This document shows, one piece after another, positions 1 through 8,489 of a stretch of DNA of 49,520 bases (positions are counted from its first letter, which is position 1; each line of letters begins with the position of its first letter). The DNA comes from Bifidobacterium breve (GTDB lineage: Bacteria > Actinomycetota > Actinomycetes > Nanopelagicales > Nanopelagicaceae): the NCBI GenBank assembly GCA_945866305.1, contig CAMBGS010000003.1:1-49520 (forward strand). The letters run 5' to 3'. The notes below the pieces were generated by a model. It worked only from the letters and a program-made list of their open reading frames with translations. It ran no database searches and had not been told where the DNA came from. A program made the translations under genes and the position numbers.

Positions 1-23
1 GGGTTATGCGCCGCGTGCGTTAA
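1..23 (+). other. window edge, possible end of an upstream gene
   Basis: The first 23 bases can be read as the last codons of a gene ending in TAA at 21-23 (V-M-R-R-V-R-stop). Another frame also closes, at 25-27. Too little sequence is present to choose a frame or name a product. Confidence 0.2.
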
Positions 24-29
24 GTAATT

Positions 30-935
30 ATGACTGCGGTATTAGTAGAAGATGGCGTCGATAAGGGCGCTATTTGGCATTTTGGTGAACCCAATAAAGA
101 ACAGAAAGCAATGCTCGAAGGTAAAGCTTGGTCCGATCTTTCACACCTCAATATCATTGCGGTATCCGGTGCTGATCGCCTGAAATGGTTACACGATTTA
201 ACTACTCAACATTTATCTGAACTCGGCGTTGGTCATTGGATTTCAGCTTTGATCTTGGATCCACAAGGCCATGTTGAATACCAATTTAACTTGGTGGATG
301 ATGGCGAAACCACTTGGTTGGTTTTAGATCCGGGATATGCCGAAAATTTAATCGCATACCTGCAAAAGATGAAATTTATGTTGCGCGTTGATGTGCGCGA
401 TGCTTCAGGTGAATTTGTTGTATTACGTGCGCCGGGTGCCGCAACTGATATCGGTGGACCTTTTGCCTTGGTTCCACGTGCAGAATTAAATGAGATGAAA
501 GAAACCTTTGGCGCTACTGCAATGCAAGTTGGCACTTGGGCACTTGATGCAGAACGCGTTGCGGCTGGGCGCCCACGCATAGGTTTCGATACTGATCACA
601 AATCAATCCCTAACGAACTTGGTGTTTTAAATAAATCAGTGCATATGAACAAAGGTTGTTATCGCGGTCAAGAAACGGTGGCAAAGATCTTTAATCTCGG
701 CAACCCACCGCGTCGCTTGGTGCTGTTGCATTTAGACGGCAGCCAAGTTGTAATGCCGGCACCTGGGACGCCAATAATGAACGGCGAAGTAAAAGTTGGT
801 TTTCTCGGCACCGTTGCCCGTCACTTTGAACTTGGGCCAATTGCACTTGCCATCGTTAAGCGAACAACACCGGTTGATGCGCAGTTGATGGTGGAAAACG
901 TAGCCGCATCACAACAAGTGATTGTGCCCGCATAA
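30..935 (+). CDS. ygfZ: YgfZ/CAF17-type folate-binding iron-sulfur cluster repair protein
   Basis: The 301-aa product is a GcvT-like folate-binding protein of the YgfZ/CAF17 family, cytosolic proteins that help build or repair certain [4Fe-4S] enzymes with tetrahydrofolate. The family signature K-G-C-Y-x-G-Q-E is present at about residues 208-215 and includes the conserved cysteine. The N-terminal region has a typical aminomethyltransferase-like beginning (L-S-H-L-x-x-I-x-V-S-G-x-D). ATG at 30 gives the usual family length. There is no strong Shine-Dalgarno sequence upstream. The stop codon is followed at once by an ATG that opens a 24-codon ORF, so downstream translation may be coupled. Family assignment is firm; the target Fe-S enzymes are not known from the sequence. 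Confidence 0.9.
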   Translation: MTAVLVEDGVDKGAIWHFGEPNKEQKAMLEGKAWSDLSHLNIIAVSGADRLKWLHDLTTQHLSELGVGHWISALILDPQGHVEYQFNLVDDGETTWLVLDPGYAENLIAYLQKMKFMLRVDVRDASGEFVVLRAPGAATDIGGPFALVPRAELNEMKETFGATAMQVGTWALDAERVAAGRPRIGFDTDHKSIPNELGVLNKSVHMNKGCYRGQETVAKIFNLGNPPRRLVLLHLDGSQVVMPAPGTPIMNGEVKVGFLGTVARHFELGPIALAIVKRTTPVDAQLMVENVAASQQVIVPA

Positions 936-1010
936 ATGGAGACGATCGGACAAGGCTTAATTGTTCTGCTGGCGATGCTGGTCATAATGTGGACGGTGAA
1001 GAAGCTCTAA
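936..1010 (+). CDS. putative 24-aa single-span membrane miniprotein
   Basis: A 24-codon ORF starts on the ATG directly after the ygfZ stop (TAAATG). It encodes METIGQGLIVLLAMLVIMWT followed by V-K-K-L: one hydrophobic helix with a short basic tail, which would place the C-terminus in the cytoplasm. It has no recognisable family and no Shine-Dalgarno of its own, so it would rely on re-initiation after ygfZ. The hydrophobic and basic organisation, and a second small membrane ORF right after it, argue against pure chance, but an ORF this short remains uncertain. Confidence 0.4.
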   Translation: METIGQGLIVLLAMLVIMWTVKKL

Positions 1011-1027
1011 ACCCTTACTATTAAGGC

Positions 1028-1162
1028 GTGGAAATCGTTAGCGCAGTTCTCCTTGGAGTTATCTCACTGTTAATTGGTGTTGCGCTAGTGGTTTACGGTT
1101 TTCGTGGTCGTCGCCAATCTCAAGCACGCGATGCGCGCACATATCGAAGGGGCAGACTCTAA
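1028..1162 (+). CDS. putative 44-aa membrane protein with basic tail
   Basis: A GTG-initiated ORF of 44 codons fills the space before the nitrobindin gene, and its TAA abuts that gene's GTG start (TAAGTG). The product is one transmembrane helix at about residues 4-24 (V-S-A-V-L-L-G-V-I-S-L-L-I-G-V-A-L-V-V-Y), then a strongly basic soluble tail (R-G-R-R-Q and later R-R-G-R-L). I do not recognise a family. The exact junctions with both neighbours and the clean membrane-protein composition support translation. An AAGG lies only 1 nt before the GTG, too close to be a good ribosome site. Confidence 0.5.
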   Translation: MEIVSAVLLGVISLLIGVALVVYGFRGRRQSQARDARTYRRGRL

Positions 1163-1663
1163 GTGGTCTTTACTATTCCTGAAGGCCTGCACCCAGATTT
1201 AAATCCTTTGGCTTGGATGGTCGGTACTTGGCGCGGCAAAGGTCGTGGTGATTATCCGACTATTGAAAGTTTTGAATATGCGCATGAAGTTGTCTTTAAC
1301 CACGATGGCCGCCCCTTTTTAAATTATTACTCGCGATCTTGGATCATTGATAAAGATGGCGAAATCATTCGCCCTGCAGGTTCAGAAACCGGCTTCTGGC
1401 GGGTAAAGCCAAATAACGTTTTAGAGGTAGTGATCTCACACAACACTGGAATTTCTGAAGGATGGGTTGGACAGTTTGATGGTCCCAAGATTCAACTCGT
1501 TCTGGATCAAGGATATTCGGCGCCGACAGCGAAGATTGTTACAGCTGGAGTGCGTTTATATGGCCTTGTTGCCGGCGAACTATTTTTCGCATACGACATG
1601 GCTGCTGAAGGTCAAGAGTTACAAGCGCATATTTGGTCATCACTAGAACGCCAATCTGAGTAA
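1163..1663 (+). CDS. nitrobindin-like heme-binding beta-barrel protein (DUF1794)
   Basis: The 166-aa product belongs to the actinobacterial nitrobindin / FABP-like family (DUF1794, THAP4 C-terminal-like). These are ten-stranded beta barrels that bind ferric heme and isomerise peroxynitrite to nitrate. The hallmark G-x-W-x-G-x-G lies at residues 21-27 (GTWRGKG), and a histidine at about 156, in the C-terminal H-I-W-S-S-L-E-R motif, sits where the proximal heme ligand of the family is found. The start is GTG, abutting the stop of the preceding mini-ORF. The full barrel length is present. The gene lies in a run of same-strand genes (ygfZ, mini-ORFs, asparaginase) and is probably co-transcribed. 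Heme binding is family knowledge, not shown here. Confidence 0.9.
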   Translation: MVFTIPEGLHPDLNPLAWMVGTWRGKGRGDYPTIESFEYAHEVVFNHDGRPFLNYYSRSWIIDKDGEIIRPAGSETGFWRVKPNNVLEVVISHNTGISEGWVGQFDGPKIQLVLDQGYSAPTAKIVTAGVRLYGLVAGELFFAYDMAAEGQELQAHIWSSLERQSE

Positions 1664-1672
1664 AGGTAGAAA

Positions 1673-2614
1673 ATGTTTAAGGATGCGGTTTTAGCCGAAT
1701 ATGTTCGCGACGGCGTTGTCGAATCAGAACATCGCGGTTTTCTGGCAGCGCTAAATGCAGATGGTTCAATTTTTAAAGCACTTGGCGATGTGGAAACTAA
1801 GATCTTTCCGCGCTCAACAGTTAAATGCGCACAAGCATCGGCAATGGTGCGCAGTGGTTTAGATTTAGAACCACGCTTGCTGGCACTTGCCCAATCAAGT
1901 CATTCTGGTGGCGATATGCACATGGACGGTGCACGTGAGATTTTGGCATCGGTTGGATTATCTGAAAGCGCTTTGCAATGCGCGCTCGATCGCCCTCTTG
2001 GTGATGCCGAACGTCGTGCCTGGGGTGAAAAAGCGCCAACACAGATAGCGATGAATTGCAGCGGAAAACATGCCGCAATGTTGGCAACTTGTGTGAAAAA
2101 TGGTTGGCCAATCGAAAGTTATTTGGATGCGAGCCACCCATTGCAGTTGGCGATCAAGGCAGAGTTAGAGGAGCTAGCAGGAGAGAAGATCTCATTAACA
2201 TCTACCGATGGTTGCGGTGCACCGCTATATTTACTTTCGTTGATTGGTCTAGCTCGCGCAGTTCGTGAAATTACGATTTCAACCGATCCAGTTCATCAAC
2301 GCGTTATGAGCGCTGCGCGCGCCTTTCCTGAAATGGTTGGTGGAGTCGGTCGTCACAACACCGAGATGATGCAGCAAGTACCTGGGTTATTTATGAAAGA
2401 TGGGGCTGAAGCGGTAAATGTCTGCTCGCTATCTGATGGCCGCACGTTTGTATTTAAAGTTAGCGATGGATCACTTCGTGCTTTTCGCACCATTGTTCAC
2501 GCTTGTTTAAATGATTTTGGTATCGATACTGCGCTAACACCTGAAAAGGTAATGGGTGGACCCCGTGTAATTGGAACCATTCGCGCCACGATCGCAACTC
2601 GCGTAAATAAGTGA
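1673..2614 (+). CDS. AnsA-type (Rhizobium etli class) L-asparaginase
   Basis: The 313-aa product matches the thermolabile L-asparaginase family (PF06089), unrelated to the E. coli AnsA/AnsB fold, which hydrolyses L-asparagine to aspartate and ammonia. The key serine-lysine tandem is at S48 and K51 (R-S-T-V-K). S-S-H-S-G-G follows at about residue 75, then N-C-S-G-K-H-A-A-M (C129, K132) and T-D-G-C-G-A-P (C181); in characterised family members these cysteines and the lysine form the zinc-linked active site. All key residues appear intact. ATG at 1673 follows an AAAGGTAG ribosome site. The gene is 9 nt downstream of nitrobindin and 11 nt upstream of the YbjN gene, so it is part of one operon. 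It probably supports nitrogen salvage. Confidence 0.88.
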   Translation: MFKDAVLAEYVRDGVVESEHRGFLAALNADGSIFKALGDVETKIFPRSTVKCAQASAMVRSGLDLEPRLLALAQSSHSGGDMHMDGAREILASVGLSESALQCALDRPLGDAERRAWGEKAPTQIAMNCSGKHAAMLATCVKNGWPIESYLDASHPLQLAIKAELEELAGEKISLTSTDGCGAPLYLLSLIGLARAVREITISTDPVHQRVMSAARAFPEMVGGVGRHNTEMMQQVPGLFMKDGAEAVNVCSLSDGRTFVFKVSDGSLRAFRTIVHACLNDFGIDTALTPEKVMGGPRVIGTIRATIATRVNK

Positions 2615-2625
2615 TCGGTTAATCA

Positions 2626-3108
2626 ATGGCGGCAATAGATCCTCGGATCGTGATTGAAGAGTTCCTGGATTCGCATGACCTCGAATATGAACAGCAAAAT
2701 CCCAATACTTTTTTAATTACTCTACCTGGCGAGAAAAAACTACAAACCCATTGTGCCTTAATAGTTGGGGATCACTCTTTAAGTATCAACGCTTTTGTAA
2801 TTCGTAAACCTGATGAAAATGAAGGCGCTGTGCATGCTTGGTGCATGGCAAAGAATGCTGGAATGTACGGAATTGCTTTTGCCATTAATGATTTGGGCGA
2901 TATTTTTCTAGTTGGACGTTTGCCACTTGCGGCAGTCAATGATCGAGAGATAGATCGTTTAGTCGGGGCAGTTCTGCAATATTCAGATTCATCATTTAAT
3001 CCACTGCTAGAACTGGGATTTGCCAATTCAATACGTCGCGAATGGGCTTGGCGCGTTAACCGTGGAGAATCTCTAGCAAATCTTGATGCCTTTAAGCATT
3101 TGATTTAA
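2626..3108 (+). CDS. YbjN domain-containing protein
   Basis: The 160-aa product has the YbjN fold (PF10722), related to type III secretion chaperones. In actinobacteria it commonly lies beside gpmA, as here (31 nt upstream). The N-terminal half (E-E-F-L-D-S-H-D-L-E-Y) and the central V-R-K-P-D-E-N motif with the following small alpha/beta module fit the family. No catalytic residues or membrane segments are visible. A role as a cytosolic protein-binding or regulatory factor is only inferred; the family's biochemical function is poorly known. The gene follows the asparaginase by 11 nt. Confidence 0.75.
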   Translation: MAAIDPRIVIEEFLDSHDLEYEQQNPNTFLITLPGEKKLQTHCALIVGDHSLSINAFVIRKPDENEGAVHAWCMAKNAGMYGIAFAINDLGDIFLVGRLPLAAVNDREIDRLVGAVLQYSDSSFNPLLELGFANSIRREWAWRVNRGESLANLDAFKHLI

Positions 3109-3139
3109 TTAATCACCCTTCACATGGCAAGATAGGACT

Positions 3140-3889
3140 ATGTCCAACTACGAATTGATCTTGTTGCGCCACGGCGAATCAGAGTGGAATGCAAAGAATC
3201 TCTTTACTGGTTGGGTAGATGTTCGTCTTTCGGCTGCAGGTGAAGCAGAAGCAGCCCGTGGTGGAAAATTATTGGCCGAACGCAATTTATTACCTGATGT
3301 AGTTCATACATCTTTATTGCGCCGCGCAATTCATACGTCACAACTTGCGCTGGATTCGTGCGATCGTCATTGGATTCCGGTTCGCCGCTCTTGGCGCTTA
3401 AATGAACGTCACTACGGCGCTTTGCAAGGCAAGGATAAGAAAGAGACGCTGGCAAAGTACGGCGAAGAACAATTCAAATTGTGGCGCCGTTCTTACGATA
3501 CGCCGCCTCCACCAATTGATTCTGATGATCCTTACAGCCAAGCAAACGATGCGCGTTACGCTGATTTGGGATCAGATCTGCCAGCAACAGAGTGTTTAAA
3601 AGATGTTGTAACTCGGATGATGCCTTATTGGCAAGAGTCAATTATTCCGGATCTCAAGGCGGGTAAGCGCGTACTCGTCACGGCGCACGGAAACTCACTT
3701 CGTGCACTTGTGATGCATTTGGATGGAATTTCGCAGTCAGATATTGCAGAGCTGAATATTCCTACCGGAATTCCGTTGTTGTATAACTTGGATGCAGACT
3801 TTAAGCCGATTAAAAAAGGCGGAGAGTATTTAGATCCAGAAGCTGCAAAAGCTGCTATTCAGGCTGTGGCGAACCAGGGGAAGCGTTAG
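3140..3889 (+). CDS. gpmA: 2,3-bisphosphoglycerate-dependent phosphoglycerate mutase
   Basis: The 249-aa product is a cofactor-dependent phosphoglycerate mutase, which interconverts 3- and 2-phosphoglycerate in glycolysis and gluconeogenesis in the cytosol. The phospho-accepting histidine is H11 in L-R-H-G-E-S-E-W-N, followed by the diagnostic N-L-F-T-G-W-x-D. The second catalytic histidine is H183 in [11 protein letters not shown]. Length is typical (about 250 aa), and the motif E-R-H-Y-G-A-L-Q-G is complete. The last 35 bases overlap the 3' end of the convergent lipoprotein gene. Confidence 0.97.
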   Translation: MSNYELILLRHGESEWNAKNLFTGWVDVRLSAAGEAEAARGGKLLAERNLLPDVVHTSLLRRAIHTSQLALDSCDRHWIPVRRSWRLNERHYGALQGKDKKETLAKYGEEQFKLWRRSYDTPPPPIDSDDPYSQANDARYADLGSDLPATECLKDVVTRMMPYWQESIIPDLKAGKRVLVTAHGNSLRALVMHLDGISQSDIAELNIPTGIPLLYNLDADFKPIKKGGEYLDPEAAKAAIQAVANQGKR

Positions 3890-4376
3890 TCTCAGCCGGG
3901 GTCGAAACGATATCTTTGTAGTCATCGCGCTTATCGCGAATGATTACTTCAGCAGAAACCAAACCAGCGCGTGCAAAACCGAGATCAACTTTTACGTGAC
4001 GGCCAGCTACCGGTAGAACACCAGTAAATACTGCCTTCGCATTGGCGCTTTCGCCTTCGAAACGCAGTGGTGCATTTTGCTCCAAGATTGTCTTGCCAGT
4101 AATTGTTGCGCCTTTTCCATCAACGGCAATTCCGATCAATTGATCACGTTCGGCACCTTGATTGACAATGGTTCCAACAACAACTGCATCACCATTTTTG
4201 GTGGCAACCAGCAACAAGTTAACAATCTTTATCGCACTACCATTTTGAGTAATCTTGACTTCAACGCCATCAGTTACTTGCGTAATATTTCGAGTTGCTG
4301 CGTTTTGACCTGCTCCGCATGCCGTAAGTGATGTAGCGATTAATAGAGCAGAGATTATTGTGAAGATGCGACGCAT
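3855..4376 (-). CDS. putative lipoprotein, secreted, unknown function
   Basis: The 173-aa product starts M-R-R-I-F and has a short basic n-region, a hydrophobic core and a lipobox L-T-A-C at about residues 17-20, so it should be anchored to the outer face of the membrane by a lipidated cysteine. The mature part looks like a beta-rich domain (G-V-E-V-K-I-T and [11 protein letters not shown]), resembling copper-chaperone-like or DUF461-type extracytoplasmic folds, but no metal motif is visible. A longer in-frame reading to 4523 exists; the internal ATG at 4376 is chosen because it begins the signal peptide. A GAGAAT hexamer 7 nt upstream could make this a leaderless transcript. Its 3' end overlaps gpmA by 35 bp. 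Confidence 0.7.
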   Translation of the reverse strand: MRRIFTIISALLIATSLTACGAGQNAATRNITQVTDGVEVKITQNGSAIKIVNLLLVATKNGDAVVVGTIVNQGAERDQLIGIAVDGKGATITGKTILEQNAPLRFEGESANAKAVFTGVLPVAGRHVKVDLGFARAGLVSAEVIIRDKRDDYKDIVSTPAETNASPGSPQPE

Positions 4377-4412
4377 AGGACTTATTCTCTCACGCCTTTT
4401 AGCTCGGTTTAC

Positions 4413-4432
4413 CCCTTGTTTAATGGGGTTTT
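4413..4432 (+). repeat. 20-bp motif shared with the sugar-transport operon leader
   Basis: CCCTTGTTTAATGGGGTTTT differs by one base from the segment at 27785-27804. Outer CCCC and GGGG arms make it an inverted repeat with a 9-bp centre. It lies between divergent genes, where a terminator is not expected, and about 20 bp upstream of the predicted carD -10. Confidence 0.5.
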
Positions 4433-4449
4433 CGCGTTGGAAAATCGCT

Positions 4450-4457
4450 GGTAGAAT
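4450..4457 (+). promoter_or_regulatory. predicted carD promoter, extended -10
   Basis: TGGTAGAAT-type extended -10 (hexamer TAGAAT at 4452-4457). No good -35 is found at 17 bp, which is usual for extended -10 promoters. Transcription would start near 4464, ahead of a GAAGGG ribosome site that ends about 8 nt before the ATG. Confidence 0.45.
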
Positions 4458-4481
4458 TGTCTGTCTAGCGAAGGGCAACAC

Positions 4482-4964
4482 ATGACATTTAAGGTCGGCG
4501 AAACCGTTGTTTATCCTCATCACGGCGCAGCTCTAATCGAAGCCATTGAAACTCGCATCATCAAGGGCGAAGAGCGTACCTACCTAGTTTTGAAAGTTGC
4601 TCAAGGAGATCTCACAGTTCGCGTTCCTGCAGATAATGTAGATCTCGTCGGAGTTCGCGATGTTGTCGATAGCGCTGGGCTTGATCGCGTATTTAACGTA
4701 CTTCGCCAGCCATATACCGAAGAACCAACCAACTGGTCTCGTCGCTACAAAGCCAATCTTGAAAAACTTGCCTCAGGAGATGTTATTAAGGTCGCAGAAG
4801 TTGTGCGCGATCTATACCGTCGCGATCTAGATCGTGGTCTCTCTGCTGGTGAAAAGCGCATGCTCGCCAAGGCGAAGCAGATCCTTATCTCTGAGCTAGC
4901 TCTTGCTGAGCGCACAGATGAAGAAAAGGCTGCAACTCTCCTTGACGAGGTTCTCGCTTCTTAA
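4482..4964 (+). CDS. carD: CarD-family RNA polymerase-binding transcription regulator
   Basis: The 160-aa product is CarD, an essential actinobacterial regulator that binds the RNA polymerase beta subunit through its N-terminal Tudor-like domain and stabilises open promoter complexes, notably at rRNA promoters. The N-terminal [14 protein letters not shown] is the characteristic beginning of the RNAP-interacting domain. The C-terminal all-helical DNA-binding half includes [12 protein letters not shown] and a [13 protein letters not shown] segment. Length matches the family (about 160 aa). ispDF follows 16 nt downstream, an arrangement also common in mycobacteria. Confidence 0.96.
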   Translation: MTFKVGETVVYPHHGAALIEAIETRIIKGEERTYLVLKVAQGDLTVRVPADNVDLVGVRDVVDSAGLDRVFNVLRQPYTEEPTNWSRRYKANLEKLASGDVIKVAEVVRDLYRRDLDRGLSAGEKRMLAKAKQILISELALAERTDEEKAATLLDEVLAS

Positions 4965-4980
4965 TTAGCGCCCTTAACTC

Positions 4981-6102
4981 ATGATCGCCGCAATCATCGC
5001 TGCTGCAGGCAGTGGCGAAAGATTTGGCGCAGCAATTCCAAAAGCGCTAATCCAACTCGGTGATCGCACCTTAATTGAACACGCAGTTTCTTCTATCTCA
5101 TCAGTTGCTGATCAAATAATTGTCACCGCACCTGCTGGATATGAAAAACAAATTCAAGCTTTAGTCGGCGATGGCATCACAGTTGTGACGGGCGGAGCAA
5201 CTCGTTCAGAAAGCGTTCGAATCGCTCTCTCTAAAGTCTCAAGCAATGCGGAATATGTCTTAATTCATGATGCAGCTCGCGCACTTGCTTCCCCTGCGCT
5301 CGCACAGAGTGTTGTTGCCGCACTCAAATCTGGAGACGTTGCAGTTATTCCAGGCCTTGCTCAAACTGACACGGTAAAAATTGTAAACGCTGATGGACTG
5401 GTTACTGCAACTCCAGATCGCACTTTGATGCGCAAGATTCAAACACCGCAAGGATTTACTTACGGTGTGATAAATCAAGCGCACGCTGCATCAGGTGAGG
5501 CAACCGATGACGCTGCACTTGTGGAATCACTCGGAAAACCAGTCCGCGTTATCGCTGGCGAAGAACGCGCCTTGAAGATAACAACTGCTTCTGATCTAGC
5601 AACCGCGCTGCAATTCTTAGGTCAATCAACTTCCTTTAAGACCGGTGTGGGTGTTGATGCTCACCACTTCGAAGTAGGGCGACCACTTTGGTTGGCTGGT
5701 TTGTTGTGGCCTGACCAAGATGGAGTTGAAGGACATTCTGATGGTGACGTTGCAGCACATGCAATCTGCGATGCGCTCTTTGCAGCAAGTGGGTTAGGTG
5801 ATTTGGGTTCTAACTTCGGAACAAATAAACCGGAATATGCCGGTGCATCAGGCACAACGCTGTTAAAAGAAACGCTGGCATTAGTTGAAAAAGCAGGATT
5901 TAAAATTTCACATGTATCAGTGCAAGTAATTGGCAATCGCCCAAAAATTGGATCACGTCGCACTGAAGCGATCGCTGCGCTATCTCAGGCTTTAGGCGGA
6001 ACAGAAGTCGCGTTGCTTGCAACAACTACTGATGGAATGGGCTTAACTGGCGAAGGCAAGGGCATTGCCGCCATTGCATCAGCGCTGATTTATTCTAAAT
6101 AA
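4981..6102 (+). CDS. ispDF: bifunctional IspD/IspF isoprenoid enzyme
   Basis: The 373-aa protein fuses two steps of the non-mevalonate (MEP) isoprenoid pathway. Residues 1 to about 213 are IspD (MEP cytidylyltransferase), with the nucleotide-binding [10 protein letters not shown] and P-K motif, and H-D-A-A-R. Residues from about 218 are IspF (MECDP synthase), with metal ligands D226 and H228 in G-V-D-A-H-H-F, then G-H-S-D-G-D-V and the D-L-G-S-N-F-G loop. IspE, the intervening step, is not in the window. The start ATG at 4981 lies 16 nt after carD. Fusion proteins of this kind occur in several bacterial lineages; both halves look intact. Confidence 0.95.
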   Translation: MIAAIIAAAGSGERFGAAIPKALIQLGDRTLIEHAVSSISSVADQIIVTAPAGYEKQIQALVGDGITVVTGGATRSESVRIALSKVSSNAEYVLIHDAARALASPALAQSVVAALKSGDVAVIPGLAQTDTVKIVNADGLVTATPDRTLMRKIQTPQGFTYGVINQAHAASGEATDDAALVESLGKPVRVIAGEERALKITTASDLATALQFLGQSTSFKTGVGVDAHHFEVGRPLWLAGLLWPDQDGVEGHSDGDVAAHAICDALFAASGLGDLGSNFGTNKPEYAGASGTTLLKETLALVEKAGFKISHVSVQVIGNRPKIGSRRTEAIAALSQALGGTEVALLATTTDGMGLTGEGKGIAAIASALIYSK

Positions 6103-6113
6103 GAGTTGCAAGA

Positions 6114-6119
6114 TAGACT
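6114..6119 (+). promoter_or_regulatory. predicted -10 of a leaderless cysS transcript
   Basis: TAGACT ends exactly 6 nt before the cysS ATG, and no Shine-Dalgarno lies between. This is the geometry of a leaderless actinobacterial promoter (TAnnnT). The 15-mer from here through the ATG differs at only two positions from the equivalent serC segment. Confidence 0.4.
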
Positions 6120-6125
6120 TAGCCA

Positions 6126-7529
6126 ATGAGTTCGCTATCTTTATATGACACGCTAACGCGAACCACATCCCCATTTGTACCGCTCAAAGCTGGCGAAGTC
6201 GGAATCTATTTATGTGGCGCAACGGTCCAAGCACCGCCACATATTGGTCACGTTCGCTCAGGTGTAAATTTCGATATCTTGCGACGCTGGCTTACTAAAT
6301 CTGGCTATAACGTTACATTCATCCGCAACGTCACCGATATTGATGACAAGATTTTGCATAAGGCAGTTCATGAAAAGGCACCTTGGTGGGCTGTTGCAAT
6401 GAAATACGAACGCGCCTTCTCTGATGCTTATGCTGCTTTAAATGTGCAGCCTCCAACTTATGAACCACGCGCAACTGGGCACATCACCCAAATGATTGAA
6501 TTGATGGCAACTTTGATAGAACGCGGTGCGGCATATGCTCCAGGCAACGGTGATGTTTATCTAGAAGTTCGCAAATTAGATTCTTATTTAACGCTATCTC
6601 GACAGAGAGTTGATGATCTGCTTTCTGCAGCCGATGCAGATGAGACGTTTAAAAAAGATCCGCGTGATTTCGCACTTTGGAAAGCGGCGAAGCCGGGGGA
6701 TCCAGCTTGGCCAACTCCTTGGGGACCAGGTCGTCCGGGTTGGCACTTGGAATGTTCTGCGATGGCGCATGCTTATTTAGGCGAAGCCTTTGATATCCAC
6801 GGTGGCGGATTAGATTTAATCTTCCCGCATCACGAAAATGAGATCGCGCAATCAGAGGCTGCGGGTTACGCATTTTCTAAGCGATGGATGCATAACGCCT
6901 GGGTTACCGCATCTGGTGAAAAGATGAGTAAGTCACTGGGCAATTCACTACAAGTCGCTGAACTTTTAAAGACTGTCCGCGGAATTGAATTGCGTTGGTA
7001 TCTCGGCAGCGCTCACTACCGTTCGATGTTGGAGTTTTCTCATGAAGCACTTGCAGAATCGGCAACCGCCTTTCGTCGCATTGAAGGCTTCTTGACTCGC
7101 GCCACCGAAATTTTAGGTTCATCGCCAATTCCAGTTATTTCACAAGGATTTACCGATGCAATGAACGATGATTTAGCGGTACCAACTGCTTTAGCGGGAA
7201 TTTCAGAAGCGTTGCGCATTGGAAATAGCGCAATAACTTCTGGTGATAAAGCGGTAATCGCTGCATCTGCTAGCGAAATTCGGGGAGCGCTAGAAATACT
7301 TGGATGCGATCCACTTGATCCCGCCTTTGCAATTTCGGGCGGAGTGGATTTGACTGATGCCCTTGATGGCGTTATTCAACTAGCGCTTGCGCAACGCACA
7401 GCAGCACGCGAGCGAAAAGATTTTGCAGCATCTGATCAGATTCGTGATGGGCTTGCCGCACTTGGCATAATTATTGAAGACACAGCACAAGGGCCACGTT
7501 GGTCTATCTCACAGATAAGCGAGAAGTAA
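6126..7529 (+). CDS. cysS: cysteinyl-tRNA synthetase
   Basis: The 467-aa class I aminoacyl-tRNA synthetase charges tRNA-Cys. It has the zinc-site cysteine in Y-L-C-G-A-T-V-Q, the HIGH motif at residues 39-42 (H-I-G-H), the W-H-L-E-C-S-A-M-A and H-G-G-G-x-D-L-x-F-P-H-H-E-N-E zinc/active-site segments, and K-M-S-K-S at 266-270. The C-terminal anticodon-binding region is complete. The form Y-L-C-G-A-T-V-Q-A-P-P-H-I-G-H is characteristic of actinobacterial CysS rather than the mycothiol ligase MshC. rlmB begins on the very next base (TAAATG), an arrangement common in this phylum. Confidence 0.97.
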   Translation: MSSLSLYDTLTRTTSPFVPLKAGEVGIYLCGATVQAPPHIGHVRSGVNFDILRRWLTKSGYNVTFIRNVTDIDDKILHKAVHEKAPWWAVAMKYERAFSDAYAALNVQPPTYEPRATGHITQMIELMATLIERGAAYAPGNGDVYLEVRKLDSYLTLSRQRVDDLLSAADADETFKKDPRDFALWKAAKPGDPAWPTPWGPGRPGWHLECSAMAHAYLGEAFDIHGGGLDLIFPHHENEIAQSEAAGYAFSKRWMHNAWVTASGEKMSKSLGNSLQVAELLKTVRGIELRWYLGSAHYRSMLEFSHEALAESATAFRRIEGFLTRATEILGSSPIPVISQGFTDAMNDDLAVPTALAGISEALRIGNSAITSGDKAVIAASASEIRGALEILGCDPLDPAFAISGGVDLTDALDGVIQLALAQRTAARERKDFAASDQIRDGLAALGIIIEDTAQGPRWSISQISEK

Positions 7530-8468
7530 ATGGCCGGCACTGCAAAACCTCGTGGCGCAGCTCGATCTAGTTCTAAAAAAGGTCCAACTGGCGGAACCGG
7601 TGGAAAAAATAAACGTCGCTTAGAAGGAAAAGGTCCAACGCCAAAAGCGGAAGATCGTCCGTATCACGCAGCTGCAAAACGTAAGAAGGCTGCTGAAAAG
7701 AAAGCAGCACCGCGTGCTCGCACTGGGCGAAGTGAAAAACCTAAGGGCGAAATTGTTTCAGGTCGCAATGCTGTTTTGGAAGCACTGCGCGCCAGTGTTC
7801 CAGCAACGGAGTTAATTGTTGCGCGCAGTATCGACGTTGATGATCGCGTTGCTGAATCGTTGCAACTTGCACTTCATCACCAACTGCCAATTCGCGAAGT
7901 CCACCGTGCCGAAATTGAAGGCATCAGCGCTAATAGCCAAGGAATTATCTTGGCGATTAAGCCTTATCAATACTCTTCTTTCCAAGAGATAACTGAACGC
8001 GCTAACCACCCAATATTAATTGTGGCACTCGATGGCGTTACTGATCCACGTAACCTAGGTGCAATTGTGCGAAGTGCTGGGGCATTTGGCGTTGCCGGTG
8101 TTGTTATGACCGAACGTCGCGCCGCAGCGATGACCGCATCTGCTTGGAAATCATCTGCAGGAGCGGCTGCGCGCGTGCCAGTTGCGCAAGTAACTAATAT
8201 GGCGCGCACAATTGAAGATGCCAAGAAAATTGGCTGCTTTGTCATTGGTTTAGATGGTGAATCTGATCAGTCATTGAGCGGCATGAAAGTTGCTAAAGAG
8301 AATGTCATGATCGTCGTTGGCTCTGAAGGAAAAGGCTTATCTCGCTTGGTACGTGAAAAGTGCGACTTGGTTGTTTCAATTCCAATGCGCGCGAGTACTG
8401 AATCGCTAAATGCAAGTGTTGCTACATCAATCGCGTTGTTCTGGGTTGACGAGCAGCGCCGTAAATAA
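7530..8468 (+). CDS. rlmB: 23S rRNA 2'-O-ribose methyltransferase, TrmH/SpoU family
   Basis: The 312-aa SPOUT methyltransferase is predicted to methylate a ribose in 23S rRNA (the RlmB position, Gm2251 in E. coli numbering) with S-adenosylmethionine. Residues 1-75 form a low-complexity lysine- and arginine-rich extension typical of actinobacterial members. A substrate-binding domain (G-R-N-A-V-L-E-A-L) follows. The C-terminal SPOUT knot carries the three motifs: L-D-G-V-T-D-P-R-N-L-G-A-I-V-R-S-A, V-V-G-S-E-G-K-G-L, and S-I-P-M-R-A-S-T-E-S-L-N-A-S-V-A. It directly abuts cysS. RlmB versus another TrmH-type specificity cannot be separated by sequence alone. Confidence 0.9.
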   Translation: MAGTAKPRGAARSSSKKGPTGGTGGKNKRRLEGKGPTPKAEDRPYHAAAKRKKAAEKKAAPRARTGRSEKPKGEIVSGRNAVLEALRASVPATELIVARSIDVDDRVAESLQLALHHQLPIREVHRAEIEGISANSQGIILAIKPYQYSSFQEITERANHPILIVALDGVTDPRNLGAIVRSAGAFGVAGVVMTERRAAAMTASAWKSSAGAAARVPVAQVTNMARTIEDAKKIGCFVIGLDGESDQSLSGMKVAKENVMIVVGSEGKGLSRLVREKCDLVVSIPMRASTESLNASVATSIALFWVDEQRRK

Positions 8469-8489
8469 TTATCTAGAAAGAGCTAGGGA

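Noticed and set aside
4411-4432. CCCC/GGGG stem as a rho-independent terminator near carD
   Set aside because: It lies between divergent genes with no transcript arriving that needs ending; treated as a regulatory repeat instead.
4377-4523. Upstream extension of the lipoprotein gene over the carD start
   Set aside because: The internal ATG at 4376 starts a clean signal peptide with lipobox, and the extension crosses the carD promoter.
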